Shown here piece by piece: positions 1-11,904 of a DNA stretch of 64,000 nucleotides. The stretch lies in NCBI GenBank assembly GCA_023052935.1, contig CM041292.1, forward strand, positions 149,038,939 to 149,102,938, read 5' to 3'. Source of the stretch: Piezodorus guildinii. Lineage: Eukaryota > Arthropoda > Insecta > Hemiptera > Pentatomidae. The notes beneath the pieces are model-generated. The model saw only the letters and a program-made list of their open reading frames with translations, made no database searches and was not told the origin of the DNA. How positions within the stretch are numbered: the first letter of the stretch is position 1; each line of letters starts with the position of its first letter. The translations under genes and the position numbers were made by a program.

Positions 1-945
1 GTATCGGTTTGACGAACTCAATTTCTTCCTGAGCGGGGCAGTAAATTATAGATGGACATATCCAAGATATATTGTTTTTCACATTCATGGAGAACAAATA
101 ACGTTTCATCGATGTATATAATCATTTTATTTGACCAAAATCTGAAATAAAAACAAATCAATTACTGAAACATTCTTTTTAAATTTTTTGCGATATATTA
201 CAAGACAGCTGGTAGTATAAAAAAAAGGAAATAAAATTGAATATGGTTCTAGAATATAAAATTTACTTCAAAAAACATATTTGAATCCCCACCTATCAAG
301 CCAGAAAGTACAGGTCCAGCTTTTCCAGTAAATTTCAGAGCATTCTTGTGCTCGTTTTAAACTCCAACATGATTCGATTTCAGGTTTCAACAATGGCAGT
401 CAGCTTTCGCCGAAAAGCTGTCATTAATAAATTCATATTCTCTCACCATTTTTCCTGTAAAACCTTAAACCTCTTATTGAATAGAAATCTATGTTAACAG
501 TTGACACAAAAGTAGATTATACCCAATTCTCGACTCAATAAAACCATAAAATAAAAATTATTACTTTTTTTCATTTTTGTCTAATAAACAATAAGAAAAA
601 TGATAACTATTATGACATAATTCAGAGTGGGAAAGATTTCATTACTCTTACTAATCTCCTTATCGCTTGTTAATGTACTGAATAGTTAATACTAAATATT
701 TGTTTCCTAAAGAGACTATTTAACAAAATTACTTTGATTATTAATTTTTAAATAGAAACCGAAATCTTTAATAGAAGAAACTTATGCGAATTGCTCTTTT
801 TAAGTTTAAATAATTAATATAAAATTAGTTTGAATAATTAATCTTTTCTACTATAAAGAGGAACGAAGAAAAAATAAATAAACTGATCACAAGCTAATAT
901 TTTTACTGTACAACAAACATTTTATGATAACAATATTTTAAATAC
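1..945. other. AT-rich stretch, nothing recognised
   Basis: Both strands were read and no open frame longer than about 60 codons, no transposase or reverse transcriptase motif and no SINE promoter box were seen. The sequence is unique-looking AT-rich DNA with short A and T runs, and may be intergenic or intronic. Confidence 0.6.
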
Positions 946-1015
946 TGGGTGGAATTAGTCCGTATGGGGGTCAGTAAAAGAAACAACGAAATATTTTCAA
1001 CTATTTATTGTTTGC

Positions 1016-1053
1016 AATATGTTTCGACTACCATTGTAGGTCATCATCAGGGT
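1016..1053 (-). ncRNA. Hammerhead ribozyme core, left arm of foldback
   Basis: On the minus strand the sequence reads CTGATGA (1050-1044), then a stem-loop in which GACCTAC can pair with GTAGTC around AATG (one bulged C), then GAAAC (1025-1021). That is the order and spacing of hammerhead catalytic core box 1, stem II and core box 2. The part after GAAAC is ATATTGC, where the right-arm copy has ATTGGC, so the cleavage-site side seems eroded. Activity is therefore doubtful. Confidence 0.6.
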
Positions 1054-1362
1054 GATTGAAGGAGTGAGAACCTAACAATGATTGAAGGTGTGAGAACCCA
1101 ACAATGATTGAAGGAGTGAAAACCCAACAATGATTGATGGATTGGGGACCCAACAATGATTGAACTAGTGAGAACTCAACAATGATTGAAGGAGTGAGAA
1201 CTCAACAATGATTGAAGAAGTGAGAACTCAACTATGATTGAAGAGTGAGAACTCAACAATGATTGAAGTAGTGAGAACTCAACATGATTGAAGAAGTGAG
1301 AACTCAACTATGATTGAAGGAGTTGGGACCCAACAATGATTGAAGGAGTGAAAACCCAAGAA
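1053..1362. repeat. 26-bp minisatellite, about 12 units
   Basis: About twelve tandem copies of a unit that starts TGATTGAAGGAGTGAGAAC and ends CAACAA. Two units lack one base and several carry shared changes such as CCC to CTC, which shows unit-by-unit amplification. The last unit runs directly into an inverted partial unit (GGGTTCTCACTCCTTCAATC at 1370-1389), so the array sits exactly in the loop of the foldback element. Confidence 0.9.
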
Positions 1363-1390
1363 TGATTGTTGGGTTCTCACTCCTTCAATC

Positions 1391-1430
1391 GCCCTGATGA
1401 TGATCCACCATGTGAGTCGAAACATTGGCA
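1391..1430 (+). ncRNA. Hammerhead ribozyme core, right arm of foldback
   Basis: CTGATGA at 1394-1400, an interrupted stem II (GATCCAC against GTGAGTC) and GAAAC at 1419-1423. The GCC just before the core (1391-1393) can pair with GGC at 1427-1429, giving a short stem I. Stem III would be only two base pairs with no loop, as in the minimal hammerheads of Penelope-like elements, which are thought to work as dimers. This is the better kept of the two arms. Confidence 0.65.
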
Positions 1431-2189
1431 AACAATAAATAGTTGAAACTATTTAGTTATTTCATTTGCTGACCGCCACCCGGACTAATTCCTTCCAGTA
1501 ATTCTCAAACGGTCAACTAATGGATATCCGCTAATATTTTAAATAATAATACGAGCTTTGAGTTCTTCCACAACACATTACATAAAAGTATGCATATTAT
1601 ACAACATTAGCTAAGTTTTCGGAACAGTAACGGACTATTTTTTTTAATAATCAAGTATATTTGCTGTGGAGAATCAGTCATGTTTTTTTTAAGGGTTAGT
1701 TTTAAACTACTTTAAGTTTTTATTAATAGAACAGCTGATAGGAATGGATGAGAGAAAAAAATTCAATGTTTTTCAAAAGCGATGTTAATTAGAAACTGCA
1801 TTATATCAGTGTGAATACTAAAAAAAAAAAAAAAAAAAAACATTTAATTTTTTTTTATGTTGGGAAATATTTCTATTTTATAATATTTCTTGACCTCCGC
1901 GGCTTTTTCCCATTCGGCCAACCAATGGAACATTGAATCTATTCATTTTTATATATTTGAAAAATAATGATAATGTGACCTGCATGTTTTCCTTTCCAGA
2001 GCCTTTATATCAAGAAAGAAAACTTATACATGTATACTAACCCAACCAGAGAGGAAGAAATATTCATTCTTGTAATTAGCATTGTTTACATTATTTTTAT
2101 GATTGTTTAGTCGATTGTTATTATTATTTATTGCTAGTATTATTGTATTTCTTGCTCTTTTATAATGGTTTATAATAGTCATATCCACG

Positions 2190-2945
2190 TCCGAGCTCTT
2201 TGCACTTTACCTATTTTTGACGTTAATTGAAGACTTAACCCACAGTCAGTTTCTGATTTGCAGTGACTCCTATTCGGCTCTCCAGGAAATCCAAAATTTT
2301 TATAATTCAGAAAATCAATTAATATTTCACATTTCGAATTTAATATTTAAAACAAAAAGAACGATAATATTCCTCTGGGTGCCGAGCCACGTAGGAATCA
2401 CAGGGAACGAACTGGCTGACACAGGCGCAAAAGAAGCGAGTTCCATCTTTCCTATTCCTAACGTTAAGACGGTACGGACTGACTTCAACTCAGCCATACT
2501 GAAGCAATGCAATGAAGCATGGTGCAAGTTTTGGTCTAAGGTTCCGGAGAACAACAAGTTAAAGCGAACCCTTGGAGTTTCGCGATCACTTCCCCAGATA
2601 CTTGGACACCACCGGGAGCCCGGTTGAGGATTGGGCACACAAGACTAACACATGGGCACCTGCTTGAAGGGAAACCTCCGCCGAGATGCCTGCGCTGTGA
2701 CTTAGAGCTAACTGTGGAACACATCCTGATGTAATGCCCACTGTATAGTTTAGGCAGAACATGGCCTCTTCTACAAAGTTATAAAGAAACAATGGATCAA
2801 AAGAATCAAGGAAATTTGTTCATTTTTCTGAAAAAAAAAAATTGTACTCATCTCTGTAAATAGTTTATGACCATGGTGCCTCTAACCTTTATAGTTGTAC
2901 ATGGCACCTAAAACTGTAATCAAATAAATAAATATAATAATCATA
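2190..2945 (+). pseudogene. LINE 3' end: RNase H domain and C-terminal zinc-knuckle tail
   Basis: The frame opened at 2217 encodes a retrotransposon RNase H domain: CSDSYSALQEI (catalytic D region) is followed by WVPSHVGITGNELADTGAKEA, the usual last RNase H block of I-, R1- or Jockey-type LINEs. At about 2590 the frame shifts. A second frame then reads RIGHTRLTHGHLL and later CLRC..LTVEHIL followed by CPLY, the Cys/His tail typical of such elements, with a stop in front of CPLY. It ends in AATAAATAAATATAATAA near 2945. There is no upstream reverse transcriptase, so the copy is 5'-truncated and broken by a frameshift and a stop. Clade within the I/Jockey group is not settled. Confidence 0.8.
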
Positions 2946-2949
2946 TCAT

Positions 2950-4850
2950 GTATTTATGTTATATTTCATATATTCAGCTCATGCTTATATACAAAGAATG
3001 GTAAAATTAATAATTCCTAATAATTTTATTATAACATTTTTTTATACTTCTATGCATAGGTATATATTTTATGTTTATGGCACATTATAATGAATTTAGT
3101 TTGTTAATTAAATTTTATTTTTAGTTACGTCGAGGAAACGAAAATATTCATATTGTAACTGAATTATAATTGAAGAAATATCCATAACAACAAAATGCCA
3201 CATCTTTTAGTATTATTCTTTGAAGGTAATAATTGTAACAAGAACGCTTTGTAAATACCTTATTCAGTTGGCCAGCCACACTTGGTCAATAAATTGTATC
3301 TCTATAATTATACCGAATTTACAACTTGAGTTTTATTATTAGCTAATAAGTTATCTTTAAAACTAAATGTCATTAATGTAATATTTTTTTAATAAGGTAA
3401 TAATTTAAAAAAAAATTAAATAAAAGTAAAGTAAATAAATATTAATTTTAAAATAATTTTAATAAGTAATCTTATTTTACTAATTCAATTTGTTTAATAA
3501 GGTTGTAAAATAAAGGGATGCCTGGATCAGCTACTAACCTTTCACACTGCTTTCCGTTAGAGAGAACGGATAAAGAAGAAGAAATAAATAAATAAAAATA
3601 CAGTTATTATTCAACTTGAGCAAATATTCTTCGATGTTTTCACCTTAACCTAAGGAGAAAAATAAATAAAAGGCTCATGAACATTAGAACTCTGTCTCTT
3701 ATTGTATTAAACAAATATATGACAAAAAAGTTGCGGACGTGCCTATATGAAGGTAATGGATATAATGTGCATACAAATACATACATTTCCGCCTCTACTA
3801 GAACTGTGGAAAAACTCAACAATCGTGTTCTAGTAGTTATAAAACGGATAGAAACTTCAGCTCCTTCCTGACAACCTATATACCATTCTAAAAGTCTATG
3901 ATTTATAATTATAATTTTGATCAAATCACAAAATGATTTTGAAACATTTAGTTCAATCACCAGAGACTGTGGGTCTGAACAAAAAAAAAAAAAAAAAAAA
4001 CATTTATTTTTGTCTTAGTTAGAAATATTTTTGAGTGAAAATGAATTTGAATAAACAATTCAATTGAGTTTCGATAGATACGTTTGTTTCAGATTAGTTA
4101 ATCTAACAATAGAAATTATTATCTGCAATAAAAACTTAAGTTTTGATCTTTCTAAATAACATTTTATTCTAAAATTGTTATCTTTCCAATGGTATACTAT
4201 AAATCTAAATTACCATTATTTGCGTTCAGGAAAAAAAATTGCTTAACAAAAAATGTTTGCTCTTCTCCTATCATTGTCAGTTATCGAATTCGTTCAACTT
4301 GTAAATTAAGCCGTTTTTAATCCATGCTATCAAGATGATGTGTTTAATCTTTTTCGAATCTACATAATTTAAGATTTGATCGGCATTAAGGACCTGTGAG
4401 ACTGACATACATTTTCTGTCTACAAGGTATTAAATTCTGTTACATTTAAATTGGTTTAGGAAGCTTAATCAAAATCGTTCGAGCCGTATTTGGTAACATC
4501 GTAAAAAAGTGCAAAATACTTAGTATAAAGTGAGTCTTCTGGGTTTCCAGAACTGGTAATACATTCACTTCCTATATACTTCATATAGTATAAGTTATAG
4601 TCACAAATTAAAAGAAAACATGTCAAATATAGACCTTATACCTATAAGACAATAATCAATAAGGCCTATTATCAACAAGCAAATATTCTGCACTGGGCAG
4701 AACAATAATAAGGCATCTCCTGGTTTAGGATTGTGTGGCTAAGAAATAATTCAGATAGTAAGTTGATCTATAAAATAGCTTAAATCTGGAAGGAGGATTC
4801 CGTTGAATTATTTTAAAATTTTAAGGCAAGACGAAAATTTTATGCAACGT
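2950..4850. other. AT-rich stretch without recognised features
   Basis: Contains an A20 run near 3980-4000 and many short A/T runs. The longest open frames (64 and 106 codons, overlapping at 3640-3960) have no recognisable motif and low-complexity AT-driven codons, so they are not called as genes. Confidence 0.5.
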
Positions 4851-4854
4851 TGAA

Positions 4855-4907
4855 TTTGAAAAGTCCGCATAGGCTAAAACATCATTGTTAGTTATGTGGA
4901 GCTGATT
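4855..4907 (+). repeat. Short duplicated block, copy 1 (gag zinc-knuckle-like?)
   Basis: About 52 bases starting TTTGAAAAGTCCGCATAGG and ending TTATGTGGAGCTG recur almost unchanged at 6664-6716. Translated in the second frame they give an H/C-rich peptide (KSPHRLKHHC, stop, LCGADYST) that could be a decayed Cys/His knuckle of a LINE ORF1. That coding reading is only a guess; the duplication itself is plain. Confidence 0.5.
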
Positions 4908-4984
4908 ATTCCACCTATAATAAAAATAAAACTGCAACATTAAGGAAACATACTGAAATTAAACCAAACTTTGATAAATTTAGG

Positions 4985-5100
4985 AGCGACGTGGTTCTGT
5001 GTTTAGGGATTCGGGCTACTGTACCCTGGGTCCCGGGTTCAAACCCAACTGTCGGCAGAATAATTAATTATTTCGTAACTTCCAGCGTGGTGTTAAAAAA
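4985..5100 (+). mobile_element. tRNA-derived SINE head
   Basis: The segment contains GGGTTCAAACCC (about 5037-5048), a good RNA polymerase III B box, downstream of a weak A-box-like region (TGGTTCTGTGTTTAGG). It continues into GGCAGAATAATTAATTATT and ends in an A run at about 5095-5105. The same B box plus CAGAATAATT arrangement is seen in the SINE at 42820-43018. The cloverleaf is not intact, so it is a SINE and not a tRNA gene. Confidence 0.55.
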
Positions 5101-5724
5101 AAAATATATTTTCTTTTAGATACGAATTACCTGAATTCTACTGTAAGCATAAATTGAAATTAAGTTGCATTTAAAATTTAAGTTATATTTAGGCATTTTG
5201 GACAATTTTCAGTATATAAAAAACAACGGAACTCTTACGAATAAAACAAACGCATAAAATTTCTTATAGACCCAATATTTCATCTAGAAAAATCCATTCA
5301 AAGATAAAAAAAAACATTATTGTGGTTTTGTATGCATAAAACTTATTTGTATTGATCCTTAAAAATTTTATTTTTTTTCCTTACGACATGAAGTATTAGT
5401 TGCACGATGCAGTAGTTCCTTGTAATTTCAAGTAATATGTAATATAAAAGTTAAAAAAAAAAAAGCAATAAAACATTTGGAACAAGTAAATTGACACGGC
5501 AGTGTACATTAGAGGTGTCGAGTAACAGATAGAAGGGTGAAAGGAGTGAGGAGGCGTTCTATGCAGACTGCATAATCCACGTCAATTCTGTTGTTAGCTT
5601 CACTTTACTGAAAGACCAATTTATCGACACCATGAAATTTGATTCCATTTTATAAGGGCTGGAAAAAAAAATAAATAAAGCTACATACATTCAACAGATC
5701 AAGAACCCACAAAATTATTCACTA

Positions 5725-6020
5725 CTAGCTGACCCGACAGATAATGTCCTGTCTTGACTATTTCTAAGCGAAATCGGTCGAGATGTTTACACGAGATGCG
5801 ATGTCAAAGAAAAAAGGGAATTCATATTTACATAAGTAGATAAAGAGATACCTTAGAAAATTAAAAAAAACCTAACGAGTTTTCTATTTTTTTCTTTCGC
5901 AAGATCCTTCTCCTGACTGTTATAAACACAACAAAAAAAGAATTTGCGAAATCACGCGTGATGCGATCACAAAGTCAAAGGAGGTTCATTTATAATATAT
6001 ATTATATATATATATATTTA

Positions 6021-6061
<41 letters not shown>

Positions 6062-6062
6062 G
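5725..6062 (+). mobile_element. RTE-like repeat terminus with (TA)n tail
   Basis: Starts with ACTAGCTGACCCGACAG, a terminus I recognise from repeats common in many insect genomes (usual form CTAGCTGACCCGGCA). It continues with GCGAAATCGGTCGAG and GGGAATTCATATTTA, then repeats a diverged form of the same tail (GCGAAATCACGCG ... GGTTCATTTATAA, 5940-5990) and ends in (TA)n. The (TA)n end is characteristic of RTE-type LINE insertions. A second terminus of this kind lies inverted at 63280-63347. No coding part remains. Confidence 0.5.
5990..6062. repeat. (TA)n microsatellite
   Basis: Imperfect alternating TA with a few TATT/TTTA interruptions, forming the tail of the repeat just upstream. Confidence 0.9.
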
Positions 6063-6663
6063 TTAAGTATTTATATTAAACATGGTTATTTATAGTAAAT
6101 CACGAAAAAGGTGATATATTTAAGTAAATTATTATGCAATCACTACTGACTTTTATTTACTTCTTTTCACATTCCATTATTTACTCATTTATCCTTAAAT
6201 GCGAATTGGACTGTTAAATCTATTTCATGTTTTGAAGTTTCGATTAATTATTGAGTAGGGTAACAGGTTAACTTGAAATCGTTAGGGTGAAACGTAATAG
6301 ACTGTCACCAATACAAACTTGAAACTAAAATATCCCTCTGTCTTGAATACTTAGTAACATTAAAAATCGCATACAACAAATATCAAGACTTTCGGGTTTA
6401 TATGAGACATCAATAAAAACAAAACAAAAAAAAAACATGTAAAAAGTGTATGAATGCTATACAAATTTTAATTGTTACAGATGATGAAAAATGGCCCTGG
6501 ATGCTGATACGTTGTTATGTGTAAAATTAAATAAATATATCAAAAACTTCTATTGTGAGACGGCCAAATTTGGAATATTAATTGGTCTATAATGTAAAAG
6601 TTATTTATTAAAAATTACTCCAGTGCAGGGCTTTGGGCGTTCGCAGATTTCGATCCCTTTGTA

Positions 6664-6716
6664 TTTGAAAAGTCCGCATAGGGTAAAACATCATTGTTAG
6701 TTATGTGGAGCTGGTA
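6664..6716 (+). repeat. Short duplicated block, copy 2
   Basis: Second copy of the block at 4855-4907, in the same orientation about 1.8 kb away. The first half is followed by different flanking sequence, so the shared part is confined to about 52 bases. Confidence 0.5.
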
Positions 6717-6719
6717 AGA

Positions 6720-9700
6720 TTTTAAAAGGATTCATAACATGACACGTTCTTAAATCGTTGACAAGGTTCTAATTACTGGAAGCATGCAACTCTACCTGCC
6801 GTTTCGAGGTTAGAAACCCGGAATGAGACTTTCTGAAAGCAGAATTTCGAGAAAGCAACTTTCGATTCGTGGAAGCTAATAAAAATATTTATTCGGCATT
6901 CCCATTCCCTCTAAACCTAAGCCTTATTCGGACTGGATGCCTTCCCTACCAGTTCCATTAATCGCTTCTCAGGAGGAACAGATGTCGAGGAGATCCCAGC
7001 ATCCGGACTCTCTGTTCCACAGCGGTACATAAAGTGAGGGCTTAGGATAGTAACAGTTGCCATAAAGATATAAATTATATAACATTTCGACCACTTTCCT
7101 GGTTTAATTATCTCTCAGGAAAACATAATAATTTTAAAAAGTCCATAGTTTCGGTTGTGTTATCAGTTTGCAGTGATTCTATTTTCAATAAATATGTTCA
7201 TAGAAAAAATGAATTTGTATACCTCCCACAATACCTAGAAAATAATACAACTTAACATTTATCACTCCGTTGGCGCCGCTTCGACGTTATAGATATTATT
7301 TAAGTAACTCTGATGGCGTATAAGTGGGGACATATACAATAGGTATAAATTTTACAGGCTCAAAAGTATAAAGTGGAACCATTACAGTTATAAACATGTT
7401 GCTACACAGATGTGTACAGTACCTGCTAGTGATACGCGTGCGTTTTGCTACCTTTTATATTCATAATAGTAACTACGCATGTTTTATTTTTGTATAAATA
7501 ATATTTACCACGCAAAAAATAAGGGGGACAATTTTGAAGATAGTGAAAGTGAAAGCAAGATAGTTTTTGAAAAACAGAGTGACAGTGATAGTAGTGAAAG
7601 TAATTTTATTGAATGTAGGTGAAAATATCTCATGTTTTGGACATCAGCTCGGGTAGTTCGAGTATGTCAAGAGTAGACATAGTATATTTTTTAATATGTT
7701 TGCATTTTAATTCCCGGAGTTTCTTAAATTTCATAGGAAAAAAACACAGGAGCGGTAAGGGATATAATTAAATCGTGTAATGAAATGAAAAGTAATTTTA
7801 TCCTGGGATGAGTAGTCCCCGAGAATAACAAGAAAAGTACAATATTAATGATAATTGTCTGGTCGTTTAAGACATCAGTTTAACAATCAAAGACAGATTT
7901 AGTGATAATGAACAGTTATCATCTATAGATTTTAAATATTACATATGTTTCGAAGATTGGTACTTTAGAACATGGATAAATAGTTGGTGTTGGAAAGTGG
8001 ATAATGATAAGGCTTTACGTATGGATACAAGAAAGAAATTCCGAAATAGTGTAGCACGAATGACAAAGGATTTTTTGAAGGAGACGGATCTGTGAGAAGG
8101 TATACACAAGTTTATGGGTTGGGATCTAGTGTTTTCTGAATGGAAATAGGAACAAGTGGTAAGCATAAAAACAGACAGACACCTAGGAGGTACTGCCGGT
8201 GGAAAGAGGGATGGAGGCAATTCAACTCGGTACACCTACTAGAAACATGGGAGCGTCTGGGGAGTCCACATGCCAATTTAATGAAATGTAATGTATCTCT
8301 TATTTAATTTACCATTTAAAGACAATGTGCTTAAATAATGTGTCACTACTTTATGTGATTTTGTAATGTTTTGCAATACACATGTAGCATTAAATTACCG
8401 GCAGCAAAGATTTAGAACTTTGAAATAGAAACTGGAAGAACATGTTAGGTTTTACTCATAACGTTCTATGTTGATGAATATTTAGGAATGAAACATCAGA
8501 GAAAATAGTGTACTTATCATAACGTTTCATTCTTTTTTAAGAATAAATAATTAATGATAACCGATCGTAGACAACCAAAAAGTTGCTATAAAGCGAATAA
8601 CGGATGCCATTGAGAATCTCGAAAATGTAAAAATAAATCGATACATAAAGCATGATCTTGAATCGATATTATATTCATAACTGGGGTCTTGAATAATTTA
8701 ATATTAAAACTTGATGTAAAATGCATACAAGAAGTTATAATAAACAAAATCCACATGAAAACCATGTTGTTTAAAATACACAACATTTTTATTGAAATAG
8801 TAAGTGACTCGATAACATAAATACAATATACAACAGAATGTCAGTTCATGTATCTAATTGTATAATCCAATTAATCTTTCAATGAAAACAAAAATAAACT
8901 ATATGAATACAAGTAATTTAACTCTTGTTTGAAACAAAACATAAAATATTGACACATAATTTCAGAAGTGTATACCAAAGTAAAAACTAGACCAATAAAG
9001 GGTCAATAAATAAATAAACAAAAAAATAAAGGGAAATCACCTACATATAGTTATCTATCTACATACATAGAATTATGAAACAAATCACAATAAAACATAT
9101 ACATAAAAAAAAAAAAGTTCAGTTCACATAATTTTGACAGTGAGTGATTAAGGAAAAGTTATTCCTAACAAGCCAACGCAATTAATAAACAAATATATGT
9201 TGGTGATTTAAATTAATTTAGATTACTGTTAGCTAGGAAGATGCGGAAAAATCCTTGAACTCAAAAATTCTTTTAATTATAAATTATCCATTGTCATAAC
9301 AAACATTGGCAAACAAAATTTTCAATTTAGAAAGATTTATTTGAAGCAAGAATTTTCAGGATTAGACCTCGTTCGTGAAATTTCCATAAATTGAACAAAA
9401 AGAACCTGAAAGTAGCTGATTCACAATCAGCACGATCCATAAATTTTCTTTTTCTAGAAGAATATTTTTTCGCAGTTTCTTTACCTTTTATTCATCTTCC
9501 GTCATCACCTTTGACCCAACACCACATTATCAAACACGCCTTTGAAAATAAAATCAAGTTCAGATCATTCTTTCTGTCCTTATTTACAGCATAGTGCTTG
9601 GATCTTCTATTCTTGATTGACACTGTAAAAGTTTTAGCTACGCAAGATTTAACTATCTAGTTAGTAATGATTATTACCATGTCTGATATAATAAGTTCAG

Positions 9701-10370
9701 AAACTTTAACAAGATATTGTTTAAATATAACAAATTATTGTAGAGAATAAGCATAGCTACCTGAAAAACTTGAGGGATGAATTCGATAAAGTTATATTTA
9801 TTTAATATAAAACGTCTAATTTTTAACTATCTAAACATAAGAAATGAAGCGGATCATTCATAATCAACACTTTCATTAAATTTTTTAAATTCTCAAACCA
9901 TAAATCAATTCACGCCTGTCAGTCACAAAAAGAAAATTCATAGCGAAGAATGGATAATGTATTGCTAAATCCTTTCAATCTAGAGATAATTATGATAGTT
10001 TGATAAGGATGATCTCTCAACCAACACTTTTTCAGTCAACTTCTCGTATTCATAAACAAGTCGACTATATGTTGACTCTTGTTAGATAGTTTTAATTGGT
10101 GTCATTGAAAAATAGCCCTTCTGTCATGATATATAGTCCACTGTTAATAACTCTTACTCAGAATGTAGAGCTTTGATAGTTCAGTTTCAATGGACCTATA
10201 AGTCGGGCCTAAAAGTGAGTAAAACCATTTTTTTACTGGGAAATGTTAAAATGTAGGCGAAATCCCTCAGTGAAGAAAAAATTGCTGAATTATTGAATCC
10301 AAATTACTCATCGCTAAAGACATGTCGTCAATGCCAGCCTGCGTCACTCATTCTGATATTTATCCTGTAT
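6720..10370. other. AT-rich stretch, weak traces only
   Basis: No gene can be supported. Around 7526-7620 a short frame reads GDNFEDSESESK followed by FEKQSDSDSSES, an acidic Ser/Asp-rich segment of the sort found at the start of piggyBac-type transposases. The rest of such a protein could not be followed, so it is only a hint. A B-box-like GAGGTTAGAAACCCGG at about 6806-6822 may be a SINE remnant. Remaining open frames are AT-rich and motif-free. Confidence 0.4.
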
Positions 10371-10379
10371 TCTTTATTG

Positions 10380-11045
10380 ACTTTTGATTTTATCAATTTC
10401 TTACTGTGTATTATGTATCTTCTTTATATTGCTTATCATGTAATTCAATCTTGTATTTACTTGCCTTAATTTTATATCTTGAATATATGAATTTGTATTC
10501 CTTATTGCTTTGGTTTAGTCAATTACAGTTTATTTCTGTGTACTATTTAACTGTTTCTAATAATTATTTTTGTATTAATTAGGGATTATATAATTCAATT
10601 TTATATTTGCATGCCTTAATTTTATATCTTGTATATATGTATATGTATTCCTTACAGCTTTTAAGCTTAGTCAATTACTGCTTCATACTGTGTTACTTTT
10701 TCTTTATAATTGTATTTTATATTCCTTATGTATTATATTGTTTTTACTGTGTAGTGTGTTACTGTTTCTTTATTATTGTATTTTATATTTCTTATGTATT
10801 ATATTGTTTTTGTTTGCTGTATAGTGTGTTACTGTTTCTTTATAAAATTATGTTATATTTTTTAAGTATTGTATAGTATCATACTGTGTACTGTTACTGT
10901 TTGTTATTGTATCTTTTATTAAATTGCCGCAGGTGAACTCCTTTCCCGCACACGGGCTCGCCTTAGTGGGATAGTGACTTCAACTTGCACTGTAATATGT
11001 CTGTGTTTTGATTCAAATAAAGAAGTTTATAAAAATAAAAAAAAT
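10380..11045 (+). mobile_element. LINE-like 3' UTR with internal tandem repeats
   Basis: A T-rich region made of nested repeats. One ~150-bp unit (around 10440 and 10590) contains TGCCTTAATTTTATATCTTG and a CAATTAC block. A ~67-bp unit beginning TGTGTTACTGTTTCTTTAT occurs three times (about 10692, 10756, 10827). It passes into a short GC-richer tail (GGTGAACTCCTTTCCCGCA at about 10930) and ends AATAAAGAAGTTTATAAAAATAAAAAAAA. The polyadenylation signal plus A tail identifies a retroposed 3' end. Family unknown. Confidence 0.55.
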
Positions 11046-11329
11046 TTGTTTTTTTTGTATTAGACGTTTTTGACTATATCATATAAAACAGTAGTAAGAA
11101 GTATTTCAGTATAGATTCAAGTAAGTTAGTATATGTAATTTATTTTTTGTCTCGGTCTCATTTAAGAAAATTAAGTCATTATTTGTGAGTAAAACCATAT
11201 GTGTTTCGATTTATAGAGATGGAGGTTTTTTTTTTATGTGTTAATCTTTTACGCATTGCTTCATGCAATTCTTACATGTGATTTTGTAAAATTAGTGATG
11301 CCTGTGTAAATACCAAACTATATTCTTCA

Positions 11330-11900
11330 AAAATCATATTTCTGAAATCTCTCGTCGTACCTTTTCAACCTTAAAGCGACTGTATCCCCTCCGTCACCTA
11401 CTCCTAAATGAAACTCGAGAACCCCTCGTTACCTCTGTAATATTTCCCCACTTCGACTATTGCTGTACGGTATACGGTGGTGCGTCTGAGGCTTTCGAGG
11501 TAAAAAAAAAAAAGCTTTATTAATTGCTTTGTTCAATTCACATTTGGGATCCCTAGGTACATCTCCGTATCCCTATTTTATGGCTTGTTGAAGTGGCTTT
11601 ACCCTTCCTTAAATATAATATGTGTTTCCTTGTGGTGTCATTCCTTCACCATGTTATCCCATTCTTCCATCCATCATACATTTGTGACCCACAATTCAAG
11701 TCCTCTGTCCATCCCCGCTGGACAGGCCTTCAGATTTAAACAGTACGGCCCACTGAATTGCACATTTCGACAGATCCTTTCTCATTCAACCCTATGGAAT
11801 TCTATCCCTCCTTCCATCCGTCACTCCACCTCTTATTCTACCTTCAAATTCCGCATATTTAATCATTTAATGAATATCCAGGCTCAATGAAATTGTAAAT
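11330..11900 (+). pseudogene. CR1/Jockey-like LINE C-terminus, broken
   Basis: Upstream frames read TFSTLKRLYPLRHLLLNE and VIFPHFDYCCTVYGGAS, the region after the reverse transcriptase palm in CR1/L2/Jockey-type LINEs (usual form IFPYFDYCCSV). An inserted A12 run at 11502-11513 breaks the frame. A later open frame (from 11585) ends with SIPAGQAFRFKQYGPLNCTF then LWNSIPPSIRHSTSYSTFK, the classic terminal block of the polyprotein, before a stop at 11888. The copy is 5'-truncated with frameshifts. A relative of the same family lies at 35690-36170 (IFPHFYYGCVVYCGFS). Confidence 0.7.
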
Positions 11901-11904
11901 AAGC

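Larger units (their letters stand above)
946..1507. mobile_element. Foldback element with hammerhead cores in both arms
   Basis: The left arm (about 946-1075) reappears inverted as the right arm (about 1363-1507) with roughly 80 percent identity by eye. Both arms contain, in mirror order, the block GGACTAATTCC, a stretch TGACCNCCA-like, the block CAACTATTTATTGTTTGC, a hammerhead ribozyme core and the motif CTCACTCCTTCAATC. The arms enclose a 26-bp minisatellite. A diverged right arm recurs at 45060-45200, so this is a dispersed family. It has no coding capacity and must have been mobilised in trans. Hammerhead cores are established features of Penelope-like elements and animal retrozymes; assignment to those is inference. 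Confidence 0.75.

Noticed and set aside
1053..1362. CRISPR-like array
   Set aside because: Units are contiguous with no spacers and the organism is eukaryotic; it is a minisatellite.
3640..3960. 106-codon minus-strand frame overlapping a 64-codon plus frame
   Set aside because: AT-driven residue composition, no motif, no splice or start support; both strands open at once, as expected by chance.
4985..5060. Functional tRNA gene
   Set aside because: A good B box but the A box and acceptor stem do not form a cloverleaf, and the sequence continues into a SINE body.
10607..10876. 89-codon frame rich in Tyr, Cys, Phe that looks like membrane segments
   Set aside because: It is a translation of T-rich tandem repeats in a retroposed 3' UTR.
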